From JACKAN01 sp964502735 (GTDB lineage: Bacteria > Bdellovibrionota > Bdellovibrionia > Bdellovibrionales > UBA1609), in NCBI GenBank assembly GCA_964502735.1, contig CAZCYD010000038.1, positions 1 to 28,776 on the forward strand: DNA of 28,776 nucleotides, in the 5' to 3' direction. The number at the start of each line of letters is the position of its first letter. Position 1 is the stretch's first letter. The notes beneath the pieces were generated by a model. The model was given only the letters and a program-made list of their open reading frames with translations. It did not search any database and was not told the DNA's origin. The translations under genes were made by a program, and so were the position numbers. This document shows, in pieces, positions 1 to 8,030 of this stretch.

Positions 1-129
1 TCACAAAATTTTAGACGATTCTTTTTTGGAATTGACATAAAAACTTAGCCTAAGACCACGGGGCTTTATCTGGAATTGCATACAAATCTTCTCGACCTCC
101 AACTCAAAGATTGGTAGTTTCATTCCTTC

Positions 130-1299
130 ATGCAAAAAACAGAAAGTTCCCAACAGACTCATTTTTTATATTGGCCCTATATTATCATCTCTTATTTGGC
201 ATTGTTATCCTTTGGAGTTCTGGACAATGTTAGGGGGCCTTATTTCCCGAATGTGATGTCCAGCTTACAACTTCGCGATGACGAAGGGGCCTGGTTCTTT
301 GCGCTCACTTCTTTAGTGGCCCTAGGGGGCTCTTATTTGGCCCCGCGCATTCAAAACTTTATTGGGGCTCTAATGGGTTTGAGATTGGGGCTTTTTCTTT
401 TGTCTCTGGGTTTTTTTCTCATGGGGGTTTCTCCACATTATCAGTTTTTACTTTTTGGGTGTGGGATATTTGGGCTTGGTATGGGGATATCTCAGGTTTT
501 TGAGCATGTTTGCATACAAGAAGGGGCTTCTCCGCATCAGCGTCGCAGGCTATTTAGTGGTTTGCACAGTTTTTATGCACTCGCCTCCTTGTTTGCCCCT
601 CTTTCGGTTGGAATTTTTTTAAGTTGGAATTGGGATTGGAGAAAGGGGTTTGTTCTTTTTAGTTTTATTCCCGCTATAGTATTCATAGTCTCCCTTTTTG
701 TGAAGAAACAAAAAAAATCGACTGTACATATAAAGGTACCGAAAGCTAAGGGCAGAGAGTTGGGACATATGGCCTATATTGCTCTCGTTCAGGCTCTTTA
801 TGTGTCAGCTGAGATCTCTATTGGAACAAGACTGGTTTTATATATCCAAAGGACCACGGAGTTAACACCATCACAGTCCACGTATTATCTAACTGCATTT
901 TTCGTATTTTTATTGTTGGGTCGATTACTTACGACTTATTTTGATTTCAAAAAACTGAGTAACAGGGGAGTTCTTTTGATCGCTCTAGCCCTTTCCGCTC
1001 TCGTTTATATTTTAGGTTTAAGTTGGACCCCCATTTTCTTCTCGTTGTGTGGGTTGACGATGGCCCCTATTTTTGCAGTGAGCATGGATTATCTTGCAGA
1101 AACATTTAAAGAAAAATCCACCCACGCAATATCACTATCATTTACAATAGGGGCGCTTTTTATTGTGAGTATGCATTATCTCGTGGGCTACGTAACAGAA
1201 GTCTCAGGTATTGCTGTGGCCTTAACTATTGGCCCCGCATTGCTTATAACCTCATGGTTACTGCTATTTTTTGAGAAGCCTATTTTTGAGGCAAATTAA
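130..1299 (+). CDS. MFS permease, 12 TM segments
   Basis: A 389-aa polytopic inner-membrane protein of the major facilitator superfamily. About twelve hydrophobic segments are visible, with a basic cytoplasmic linker near residues 190-210 (KKQKKS...KAKGRE) separating two six-helix halves, as usual for MFS. The N-terminal part (FGVLDNVRGPYFP) recalls the fucose-permease-like (FHS) branch, but the substrate cannot be read from the sequence. No clear Shine-Dalgarno precedes the ATG. The next gene on the same strand has its own strong promoter, so the two are probably not strictly co-transcribed. Family assignment is secure; substrate is unknown. Confidence 0.85.
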   Translation: MQKTESSQQTHFLYWPYIIISYLALLSFGVLDNVRGPYFPNVMSSLQLRDDEGAWFFALTSLVALGGSYLAPRIQNFIGALMGLRLGLFLLSLGFFLMGVSPHYQFLLFGCGIFGLGMGISQVFEHVCIQEGASPHQRRRLFSGLHSFYALASLFAPLSVGIFLSWNWDWRKGFVLFSFIPAIVFIVSLFVKKQKKSTVHIKVPKAKGRELGHMAYIALVQALYVSAEISIGTRLVLYIQRTTELTPSQSTYYLTAFFVFLLLGRLLTTYFDFKKLSNRGVLLIALALSALVYILGLSWTPIFFSLCGLTMAPIFAVSMDYLAETFKEKSTHAISLSFTIGALFIVSMHYLVGYVTEVSGIAVALTIGPALLITSWLLLFFEKPIFEAN

Positions 1300-1329
1300 A
1301 AGAGTAAATTAAATAGGCTGATTTGCTTG

Positions 1330-1359
1330 TTGACACAATCTTCTCAGGCTTTCTATAAC
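1330..1359 (+). promoter_or_regulatory. sigma70-type promoter of the lipoprotein gene
   Basis: TTGACA at 1330-1335 matches the -35 consensus fully. After an 18-nt spacer, TATAAC at 1354-1359 matches the -10 box in 5 of 6 positions. The predicted transcription start is near 1366, just before a G-rich ribosome-binding site at about 1367-1376 and the GTG at 1378. The promoter overlaps the longer TTG-started reading frame, which argues against that upstream start. Confidence 0.75.
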
Positions 1360-1377
1360 TTGACTAGGGGGTGGAGT

Positions 1378-2532
1378 GTGAGGATCTTACTATTTTTTTT
1401 TGTTGCTTTGAATTTGGCGTGCGCTCCAAAGGATAGGCCCCTTAAGGGGAGTAAAAATTCTCCTCAACCCGACAATCGTATTCAAGAGAGTGCCTATAAT
1501 GGATCTAAGTTAGATGTCGCTATTTTCAGCGGACTAAGGCTTTTAGAGCCGCATAGAGTTTTAAGTCTGGCTATGGTATGGCAAAGTGCTCCCAGTCGAA
1601 TTAATTTTAAGGATCTTCCGGGTTACGACTTGTTAAAAAGTTGTTGGGGAGGGCGTAACGACGTTTATATTGATGTGCTTCAAGATGAGCCTCATTTGGT
1701 GGAGTTTGTTTTAAACTTTGATGGCTGCACATCATTAGCCAGTTTTGAAGCGAGTACGAAGTTGTATGGACGGGAGTTTTACACCCTTCATTTTGATACG
1801 ACCATTAAGGGGACTGAAGTTCAGCGCGGAATTTTGAAGAGTTTGGATTACAGAACGGTTAATTTTAGTCATGAATTTAAGGCCAATAACAGAAATGTGC
1901 GTTATAGGTCCAGTAGTCAGGCTCGACTACATGAGAAAAGAGAAATGTATTTGGTGAGGCGTAGAACTGGCGAATACTATTTTACCTATTCCTCTCAAGG
2001 TCAATTTACTCAAAACTTAACTAGCTCTAGCTTTAGAGTGATTGAGGAAAATGGCTATCACAATTATTTTGCTGATGGAAATTTTATGATCAATAGAAAC
2101 AGAGTTACTGATATTCGACATGCGAGTATTGAGTTGGAACATTTTGCTCCCCGTGCAGTTTATTTGAGATCAGGGTCCAAGCGCCATATTTTTACAAATG
2201 AAAAAAACAAGATTGAGTTTCGTGCTGCAATTGGTGAGTCTGGTGTCAATTTTGACAAATCCTGTGGTTATATCAATGGAAATTTAGAGTCTGTCGAGTA
2301 TACGAATCATAATCAGAGGAGAAACCAATTTTTTGAGTCCTTTGATCAAAGCTTAGGTGATCACTTGTCCTTGCGTGGTGAGATTGTCAAGGGTAGCCAT
2401 AATAAAATTGTATTACACAAAGATGATGGGGTTCTGACTGAAATTCCTGCAAAGTGCTACTTAGACTCGACTTTAAATCTGAGTAAGTTGGCTCAGCCAA
2501 AAACGCCCTTTGATCTGTTATTTCTCAAGTGA
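1378..2532 (+). CDS. Putative lipoprotein of unknown function
   Basis: A 384-aa protein. From the GTG at 1378 it begins with a short lipoprotein signal peptide (MRILLFFFVALNLAC), where LNLAC is the lipobox and the Cys is the predicted lipidated residue. A purine-rich AGGGGGTGGAG site immediately precedes this GTG, and a consensus promoter ends 18 nt before it. A longer frame from TTG 1327 would place the promoter inside the gene, so the shorter start is preferred. The mature part is rich in Tyr, Phe, Arg and Asn and may be largely beta-structured. No family was recognised. The 3' end overlaps the convergent nuclease gene by 15 bp. Confidence 0.75.
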   Translation: MRILLFFFVALNLACAPKDRPLKGSKNSPQPDNRIQESAYNGSKLDVAIFSGLRLLEPHRVLSLAMVWQSAPSRINFKDLPGYDLLKSCWGGRNDVYIDVLQDEPHLVEFVLNFDGCTSLASFEASTKLYGREFYTLHFDTTIKGTEVQRGILKSLDYRTVNFSHEFKANNRNVRYRSSSQARLHEKREMYLVRRRTGEYYFTYSSQGQFTQNLTSSSFRVIEENGYHNYFADGNFMINRNRVTDIRHASIELEHFAPRAVYLRSGSKRHIFTNEKNKIEFRAAIGESGVNFDKSCGYINGNLESVEYTNHNQRRNQFFESFDQSLGDHLSLRGEIVKGSHNKIVLHKDDGVLTEIPAKCYLDSTLNLSKLAQPKTPFDLLFLK

Positions 2533-3666
2533 GGGGGCAGGTGAAGAAGATGATGGTGACGATGAAACTTTTTTGGGTCGAGGTTTAATGACAGCAAATA
2601 CAGGCCAGTGGTCACTAACTCCCACGGGACTGTTTTCATCAAAGCGAGCTGGAGACATGAACCTATTCTTCTGATACACAACACTTTCAGGAACAGCTAT
2701 AGATTTAGCATCTAATATCCAGTTGGACTTTCCTTCTGTCGGATGCATATCCTTGTGAAACAAAAGTGCATCTAAAAAGGACCATTGTCTCTTGGTGCGG
2801 TAATAATTAGTTCCTACGCATTCACCGCAGCCCATAATGTGTGAAACCAGCCAGTGTTGGCCAAGGTCCTTTTCGTAAAGATTGTGTTTGGAGTCCTCTT
2901 CTGAGTTAATATTGAAATCGCCGCCAGCAATGGCCAAGGTTCCATTTGGCACCTTTTTTAAGAGATGGTTGAGGTGGTCTACACTTTGTTTTCTCCAGTA
3001 CGTGGGGTTAGCACCGGAGGGAAAGTGAACACCATAAACCACGAGTGGAGTTTTATCTGGCAACAATAGGTTGACTTGTAGAATTCCTCTTGATCTATCC
3101 ATCCACTCTTGATCTTCGGGTTTGCTCGCTTTGTAGGGGATCTTATGAAGTGTTGCGGGTTGAAACTGTTCAAGTCTGGACAGTACAGCGACATCAATAC
3201 CTCTTTTGTCAAAACCTTCGATCAGCACCTTTGTTTTGTACTTTGCAGGCTTCAAGTGATTGTCATTAAAAAGCGTCAGAACATTCATGTTCTCAATTTC
3301 TTCCATAATTAAAATATCTGGCCCCTTCCCCCCATTAACTTGAAGTACAACTTTTGCTAGGCGCTCCATTTTTCTTTTTAACACAGACTCACTCCAATCC
3401 ATGTTGAGGCATTCATCTTTGTATTTTCCGTGGCGGATTTTCATACAGATTTTCTTGTGTTCTGCTGTTTGTTTACTCTTTAAGGGAAGGTAACTGTGAT
3501 CTTCAGTTCCCTTATCATGTTGAGTGTCAAATAAATTCTCGAGATTGTAAGCCATTACACTGATGCCTTCCGGTGGTTGAGTGTATTTTTTGGCTCCTAT
3601 TGCACAAGATGTGAGCAGAAATAAAAGTGCAAGAAAAATAATATTTTTTAATTTTTGAATTTTCAT
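2518..3666 (-). CDS. Lipoprotein endonuclease/exonuclease/phosphatase (EEP) family hydrolase
   Basis: A 382-aa lipoprotein: the signal peptide ends in the lipobox LTSC (Cys21). The rest is a DNase I-like EEP fold with its metal and catalytic motifs: AYNLENLF at residues 39-46, the acidic LIMEEIEN at 119-126, VYGVHFPSG with His214, GGDFNIN with Asp250 and Asn252, and SDHWPV with Asp352/His353. All expected active-site groups are present, so it should be an active Mg-dependent phosphodiesterase, most likely a nuclease. A GCGEC pair (Cys280/283) may form a disulfide. The C-terminus is a Ser/Pro-rich tail. A lipid-anchored nuclease could degrade extracellular or prey DNA, but that role is inference. 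GGGAG lies just before the ATG. Confidence 0.88.
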   Translation of the reverse strand: MKIQKLKNIIFLALLFLLTSCAIGAKKYTQPPEGISVMAYNLENLFDTQHDKGTEDHSYLPLKSKQTAEHKKICMKIRHGKYKDECLNMDWSESVLKRKMERLAKVVLQVNGGKGPDILIMEEIENMNVLTLFNDNHLKPAKYKTKVLIEGFDKRGIDVAVLSRLEQFQPATLHKIPYKASKPEDQEWMDRSRGILQVNLLLPDKTPLVVYGVHFPSGANPTYWRKQSVDHLNHLLKKVPNGTLAIAGGDFNINSEEDSKHNLYEKDLGQHWLVSHIMGCGECVGTNYYRTKRQWSFLDALLFHKDMHPTEGKSNWILDAKSIAVPESVVYQKNRFMSPARFDENSPVGVSDHWPVFAVIKPRPKKVSSSPSSSSPAPSLEK

Positions 3667-3809
3667 GGGCTCCCTCTCTTGTCGTAAAAGTTCAGAACCA
3701 ACTTAAACAAGCTTGCAGCTAAGGGCCAATGATACTGCCTTGCAACAGTAATATTTTAAATTTAAAAGGAGGTTGCCATATAAGTTGATCTGAGTTCTAT
3801 TTTTACAAG

Positions 3810-3833
3810 TAGTTTCCGGGAAGCCGGAAACTA
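3810..3833. repeat. Perfect 10-bp inverted repeat in a 256-bp intergenic region
   Basis: The arms at 3810-3819 and 3824-3833 (TAGTTTCCGG / CCGGAAACTA) are exactly complementary, with loop GAAG. Neither strand has a T-run after the stem, so it is not a classical terminator. It could be an operator or a structured RNA element. The intergenic region 3667-3922 also holds an imperfect direct repeat starting AGGTTGCC at 3770 and 3872, and an AAAGGAGG at 3765-3772 with no usable start codon after it. No gene was seen there. Confidence 0.6.
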
Positions 3834-3922
3834 GCAGCAACAGCACAAATCTACAGCGAGAATCTCAGCTTAGGTTGCCGATTAAGTTGTTCTGTTATTG
3901 AGTTTTGTCTCGGGGGGGATGA

Positions 3923-4936
3923 ATGACTAGTCGTATGTACCGACATATATGCCGATATATATACCGACCTGTGTGTTTTGTGTGTTTCTCACTCATTTTT
4001 TTCAGCCCCGTCCTCGCCTTAGCTCAAAAATCTTCTCAGAATCAAAGTGCTGAAAATTTAAAGAATGTAAATCTAGAAAATTTAGGTGAAGGGCAGACCA
4101 TTATGCAACAGTCGACCCTACCAGAGATGGATATTCCCACCTTTCGCAAGCGATATAGTCCTTGGGGACTGTCCTATTTTAATTGGGCCACACAAAACTT
4201 AGGTGATACGGAGCGAGGGACGGCTCGATTAACCACATACAACTATTTAAGCTTTAACTATCGGCTTAACGGAGGAATGGTCTCCTTTAGACCTCAGTTT
4301 TTTATCAACGGCGCTGGGTATGATGAGTTTCGCAGGGATATTGTAAAGGGTGATATTGAATTGGGAGATATGTACATTCAGTATTCTAAGTACAATATTG
4401 TTTTGCTCCCCGGTGATATTGGTTTAACGGGAGCCTTGCGTTTGTATTTACCTCAGGGAGAATATGCAAAAAGACAAGGGAAAATTACTGAGCTTAGGGG
4501 AAAGTTTTACTTTAGCAAGCCGTGGGGCTATGGATGGCATACAACTTATATGTTGGAGCCCCGGTATGCTTTTTTTAGAGAAAGAGGATATTTAACGGAG
4601 TTTGGAAACTCCCGGGCAAACAGATATGGTCAAATCTGGCATTATCTTGAGCAAACTAAGTTTTTTAGCGTGGATTATGGAATATCGGCTCAGATAGGAA
4701 TGCGTCATCAATACTATTATGATTTTGCAAGCGAAAACATTCGCAACCGAGTTGAAGACTATTTTGAGAATGGTTTTTATTTTCTCTTTAATATTAGTGG
4801 TGTAAATTTCCGGGCGGGTTTAATGCAATCTAAAAATGTTCGACGACCCAATGGGCCCTTTGAGCCAGGGGGGAGATACAAAATTTTTAATCCCGAAGAG
4901 TCACAAATTTCTGTTATGACGTCATTTAGGCTTTGA
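3923..4936 (+). CDS. Probable outer-membrane beta-barrel protein
   Basis: A 337-aa exported protein. A long N-terminal signal peptide has its hydrophobic core at about residues 17-33 (FVCFSLIFFSPVLALA) and probable cleavage after LALA or ALAQ. A polar linker follows, then from about residue 80 alternating aromatic and polar stretches (NYLSFNYRLNGGMVSF, GDMYIQYSKYNIVLLPG) typical of amphipathic barrel strands, ending in a strand-like SVMTSFRL. Phospholipase-like or porin-like folds are possible, but no family motif was recognised. A G-rich stretch lies just before the ATG. The first codons contain a 12-bp imperfect repeat. Confidence 0.7.
   Translation: MTSRMYRHICRYIYRPVCFVCFSLIFFSPVLALAQKSSQNQSAENLKNVNLENLGEGQTIMQQSTLPEMDIPTFRKRYSPWGLSYFNWATQNLGDTERGTARLTTYNYLSFNYRLNGGMVSFRPQFFINGAGYDEFRRDIVKGDIELGDMYIQYSKYNIVLLPGDIGLTGALRLYLPQGEYAKRQGKITELRGKFYFSKPWGYGWHTTYMLEPRYAFFRERGYLTEFGNSRANRYGQIWHYLEQTKFFSVDYGISAQIGMRHQYYYDFASENIRNRVEDYFENGFYFLFNISGVNFRAGLMQSKNVRRPNGPFEPGGRYKIFNPEESQISVMTSFRL
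3941..3976 (+). repeat. 12-bp imperfect tandem repeat in a signal-peptide region
   Basis: Three consecutive 12-bp units at 3941-3952, 3953-3964 and 3965-3976 start with CGA and continue as an alternating AT/GT stretch. The first two differ at only two positions; the third is more diverged. They encode RHIC, RYIY and RPVC at the N-terminus of the predicted outer-membrane protein. The period is a multiple of three, so copy-number change would keep the frame. Confidence 0.55.
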
Positions 4937-5106
4937 AAAAGGGCAAAGGCTATCTCAAATAGGGATTGAATAACCTTAAAACAACAAAAATTTAAAACCT
5001 TAGAGTTCATACGTTTACAATTGTTTCAATGCAGGATAAATTGCATGATCTAAAACCAGAAATATGCGCAGTTATCGATTAGATTTTTGTGCTGATAAGT
5101 AAGCTT

Positions 5107-5151
5107 ATGAATATGAATATGAATATGAATATGAATATGAATATGAATATG
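5107..5151 (+). repeat. Hexanucleotide microsatellite (ATGAAT)x7 at a translation start
   Basis: Seven perfect ATGAAT units at 5107-5148 are followed by another ATG at 5149-5151. All eight ATG codons are in frame with the downstream gene, so the protein could begin with up to seven Met-Asn pairs. Gain or loss of units would not break the frame but would change the number of start codons and the distance to the leader. Confidence 0.95.
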
Positions 5152-6390
5152 ACGAGCAAAATCCATCTGGAGTCTTTATTAAGATCTCATTGCGTAGCTT
5201 TTATCTTTTTTTTAATGATGGGTTTGTTTTCGCCGGCCTATTCGGCAGTTCCTTTAGAAGTCTCTGTTAAAATGGGTTTTGGTAGAGTTTCTGTGGAAAT
5301 AGTCAGCCCTACTGACTTTAAAGAGAATAAAGCGGTTAAGGTTTTTGTCGAAAATTTAGAATTAGCTCTTCTGACTAACGAGACATTGGCTCCAATAGTT
5401 ACGGGTAACTTAAATAGAAAATACGACCTAATTGCTGGATATCGAGAATTTGATGATAGCCGGGAAAGTGTTTCTCATGTTCAAGAGTGGGTGCAGGCCA
5501 TAATTGCAAAGGCTAAGAAAGATCTGCCAACGGATGGGACTTTGAGCGGCATCATCTCAGAGGGCACAAGGCGAGTTGTCATGGGCTCCCACCTCGTTGT
5601 TACAGAGGACGAGCACTTAGAGGAGGTTGTTGTTATTGCGGGTAGTGCTGATATCTTGGGTCAGGTTGATAAACTTGTCATGATTGGTGGCAATGTTCGA
5701 CTTCATTCAACCGCAGTTATAAAAAATGAGTTGAATACATTAGGGGGGCATTTGACGGCAGATCCAGGTGCTGTGGTATCGGGGAAGTCTGTGAGTGTGG
5801 GAATGCCATTGAGTGAGGAGAGCTGGTTGCTTTTATTTAGAAAAATAAAGGAGTCCGACCTCGGTCATTTCTTGAGAAGCGATATGACTCAATTTTTTAT
5901 GTTTTTACTCAAAATTTTGGCCTTAATGTCGTTTGCTCTTCTTGGTCATTATGTGGCACCCATTTACCAAAAAAAAGTAGAAAAGCGACTTAAGGAAAAT
6001 ATGGGAGAGAGTTTGTTTTGGGGATTTATTAGTTTATTTCTAGTAGTGCCCTCAATAATGATCTTGGCCCTCTCCGTAATAGGAATTCCATTAATGCCTT
6101 TGCAATTTACTCTGTACTTCTTGTTTTTTATTTTTGGATATATTCATAGTGCAAATTTCTTAGCCGTTAAGATCTTAAGTTTTTTTAAGAGCTTTAGAAT
6201 TAGTAATTTCTATTTCAGTCTTTTTCTGGGTTTGGTTTCACTGGAGCTTTTGTCCTGGGCACCTTATGTCGGTGGCTTAATAAAGTGGGGCCTCATTTTT
6301 ATGGGCTTTGGTGCGGCTTCAAAAGTCTTTTATAGCCACTTGTTCACGCCTCCATCTGTTAAAATTCAACAGATGAAGTCAATTCCTTGA
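5107..6390 (+). CDS. Membrane protein with bactofilin-like beta domain
   Basis: The product is up to 427 aa from the first repeat ATG, or 413 aa from the last one at 5149. After the Met-Asn repeats comes a Sec signal peptide with hydrophobic core CVAFIFFLMMGLFSPAYSA. A periplasmic segment follows. It contains repeating valine- and glycine-rich turns (GSHLVVTEDEHLEEVVVIAGSA, LVMIGGNVRL, LNTLGGHLTADPGAVVSG) like the short right-handed beta-solenoid of bactofilin or polymer-forming domains. About four transmembrane helices make up the C-terminal half. This exported solenoid-plus-membrane layout recurs in uncharacterised bacterial proteins; the function is unknown. No strong ribosome-binding site is visible before the repeat, so the true start is uncertain. 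Confidence 0.75.
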   Translation: MNMNMNMNMNMNMNMTSKIHLESLLRSHCVAFIFFLMMGLFSPAYSAVPLEVSVKMGFGRVSVEIVSPTDFKENKAVKVFVENLELALLTNETLAPIVTGNLNRKYDLIAGYREFDDSRESVSHVQEWVQAIIAKAKKDLPTDGTLSGIISEGTRRVVMGSHLVVTEDEHLEEVVVIAGSADILGQVDKLVMIGGNVRLHSTAVIKNELNTLGGHLTADPGAVVSGKSVSVGMPLSEESWLLLFRKIKESDLGHFLRSDMTQFFMFLLKILALMSFALLGHYVAPIYQKKVEKRLKENMGESLFWGFISLFLVVPSIMILALSVIGIPLMPLQFTLYFLFFIFGYIHSANFLAVKILSFFKSFRISNFYFSLFLGLVSLELLSWAPYVGGLIKWGLIFMGFGAASKVFYSHLFTPPSVKIQQMKSIP

Positions 6391-6452
6391 CGGTTTGCAG
6401 AGTTCAATTCGTCAAATTTCCATCTTATGTTGGCAGCTTTGACACTTTCAGG

Positions 6453-6659
6453 CTAATTTATGTTGTGAGATTTGGATCTTGTCACCATTTCACAATGGCT
6501 ACAGTAAGCCTCTTCATCAATTGTAAAATTATTTTCTAAAACTTTCGTTTTTATAGTCAGTTCATGATTGCACAAAGGGCACAGATTTTCGCGCTCATAA
6601 AACATCTTTTGAGAAATGCTCCGATTAATGACCTTGGTCTGATTGCTATCTCTATCCAC
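6453..6659 (-). CDS. Small zinc-ribbon protein
   Basis: A 68-aa protein with two Cys pairs, CPLC (Cys27/30) and CSHC (Cys53/56), separated by 22 residues, forming a likely structural zinc ribbon. It starts with GTG, preceded by GGAGG at a 5-nt spacing, a strong ribosome-binding site that supports it being real despite its size. It is transcribed divergently from the TPR gene across 56 bp. No specific family was recognised; small zinc-ribbon proteins may bind nucleic acid or protein. Confidence 0.7.
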   Translation of the reverse strand: MDRDSNQTKVINRSISQKMFYERENLCPLCNHELTIKTKVLENNFTIDEEAYCSHCEMVTRSKSHNIN

Positions 6660-6715
6660 AAATACCTCCGAGTTAATTACTTATGCAAAATTGATGGCCA
6701 AAAATTTAATGCTAA

Positions 6716-7789
6716 GTGCATAGACCTATGTTAGATTTGTACGGAGTGGGCATTCAAAGTCGTTTAGTAAATACAGTAAATGGGCGTGAGTCTTTTAAAC
6801 CCTTTATAAGGGGACTCTTGGTTATATTTCTTTCCACACTGCTTTTATTTATCTTAATTCAATCTTTTTTGTGGAAGCAGCACAGTCTAGAGGCCACTTA
6901 TGTCCAACTTAAAAATATTTTTGTGGAAAGGAGTCTTGATAATTACATTGAGCTAGGTGCTATTTGTAATTCTCTTGGAGACTTCGAGTGTTCCGAGAAG
7001 TATTTCAACAAAGTTATTGAAATTAATCCGAATAATAAATTGGGGTTGGCCAACTTAGGTATTATTTTGGCCAAAAAAAAGGACTGGAAGAAATCACAAT
7101 CTCCTTTAAAGGCTTACTTTAGTTTGGGGGGAAGATCTTTTGATGTTCTTTACTGGTATGGCTTGTCTCTTTTTCATACCGGTGAGACAGATCTTGGATT
7201 GGGTTGGATATTGGGGGCCTTAAAAGAGAACCCAACTTTTTTTGATGCAGCGGAGTTGTCAACGGACTATTTTTTTAAGTCAAATCAGACCAGTACAGCC
7301 TTAAGTCTTATTGGGGCTATAACGAGTGGACACCCAGAGACATCCGACTATTGGTACAGTTTTCTTGCTCAAGAAAGGTTTACATCCTTAATTGAGAGTG
7401 AGGCTGGTGCTGAAGACAATTGGACGTTATTAAGTCTTGATGGTGTCCATTATTATTTGCCTCTCGTTTTAAAGGAGCATACTCGAGTAAAGTATTTTTC
7501 GGTATTTGATGATGTCGATATGAATTTAGTGAACACTGATATTCTTCAGGAGCTTAGGATAGCTATTGAGAATATTGATTCGGTTAAAACTATTCAGCTC
7601 AACGATCGCAATTTACAAGTGCACAAGGTTCTCATTTCTGGAGCCCTAGTTCTGGGGAAATCAGTGGGAGATTTGGAGTTTTATGTGTGTGAAAAATGTC
7701 CAAATATTTTGGGTAAGCCTTTTTTGAAGAACTATCAATTAGAGTTTTGGTCAGATCTTCAAGTAGACTTTCTAAGTCTACATCACTAA
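6716..7789 (+). CDS. Membrane-anchored TPR protein with degenerate retropepsin-like domain
   Basis: A 357-aa protein with one N-terminal transmembrane helix (about residues 34-53), so the rest is probably periplasmic. TPR repeats run over about residues 74-200 (for example ELGAICNSLGDFECSEKYFNKVIEINP in two parts). From about residue 236 the sequence follows the clan AA retropepsin pattern: a flap-like strand series, LVLGKSVGDLEFYV and ILGKPFLKNYQLEFW, equivalent to the family's 'lLGmsfL..f.ve'. The catalytic DTG/DSG position reads FDDVDMN (Asp265/266), so the Thr-Gly are lost and activity is doubtful. A CEKC motif sits at 325-328. The GTG at 6716 lacks a clear ribosome-binding site; the ATG at 6728 is an alternative. 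The retropepsin assignment is by pattern only. Confidence 0.7.
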   Translation: MHRPMLDLYGVGIQSRLVNTVNGRESFKPFIRGLLVIFLSTLLLFILIQSFLWKQHSLEATYVQLKNIFVERSLDNYIELGAICNSLGDFECSEKYFNKVIEINPNNKLGLANLGIILAKKKDWKKSQSPLKAYFSLGGRSFDVLYWYGLSLFHTGETDLGLGWILGALKENPTFFDAAELSTDYFFKSNQTSTALSLIGAITSGHPETSDYWYSFLAQERFTSLIESEAGAEDNWTLLSLDGVHYYLPLVLKEHTRVKYFSVFDDVDMNLVNTDILQELRIAIENIDSVKTIQLNDRNLQVHKVLISGALVLGKSVGDLEFYVCEKCPNILGKPFLKNYQLEFWSDLQVDFLSLHH

Positions 7790-7869
7790 AAAAGCTCCAA
7801 CTTTAAAAATTTCACTTTTGTTGAAGAGGAAGTAATGTCATCGCCAATTTGACGAACAAAAGAATAAGA

Positions 7870-8003
7870 CCCATTCCAAGAAAAATAATTGTCTAAAATC
7901 TTATGAACGCACCTCATGCTCACACAGTCGCAGCCTCGAGGCTGCGGAACTGCGCGTGAGGCACATTCATAAGATTTTAGACAATTATTTTTCTTGGAAT
8001 GGG
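7870..8003. mobile_element. MITE-like palindromic element with 6-bp flanking direct repeat
   Basis: The ends are perfect 38-bp inverted repeats at 7870-7907 and 7966-8003. The interior continues as an imperfect palindrome around a perfect 18-bp core at 7929-7946, so nearly all 134 bp can fold into one hairpin. It is flanked on both sides by ATAAGA (7864-7869 and 8004-8009), which looks like a target-site duplication. The arms are AT-rich and the centre GC-rich. No transposase is encoded. It sits between the convergent TPR gene and rpsD. The palindrome is directly seen; classification as a non-autonomous transposable element is inference from terminal repeats plus flanking duplication. Confidence 0.8.
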
Positions 8004-8030
8004 ATAAGAGGCCCCCATAAAAGGCCCCTC
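8004..8030 (-). terminator. Possible rpsD terminator interrupted by the MITE-like element
   Basis: In the rpsD transcript, GGGGCC (complement of 8023-8028) can pair with GGCCUC (complement of 8008-8013) around a 9-nt loop, including one G-U pair. If the MITE-like element and one ATAAGA copy are removed, the stem would be followed by the T-rich TTATTCTTTTG. At present it is followed by TTATCCCATT. Short stem, so weak evidence. Confidence 0.3.

Noticed and set aside
32..60. TTGACA upstream of the first permease gene as a promoter
   Set aside because: No -10-like hexamer lies 16-18 nt downstream.
1327..1377. Longer start (TTG 1327) for the lipoprotein gene
   Set aside because: The segment contains a near-consensus promoter, and the lipoprotein signal peptide starts naturally at GTG 1378 after a good ribosome-binding site.
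3765..3800. Small gene after AAAGGAGG
   Set aside because: The nearest TTG is too close to the site and meets a stop within seven codons.
6353..6375. 8-bp hairpin CATCTGTT/AACAGATG as a terminator
   Set aside because: It lies within the coding end and has no T-run after it.
7763..7781. 8-bp hairpin at the end of the TPR gene as a terminator
   Set aside because: It lies inside coding sequence and is followed by A-rich sequence, with no T-run on either strand.
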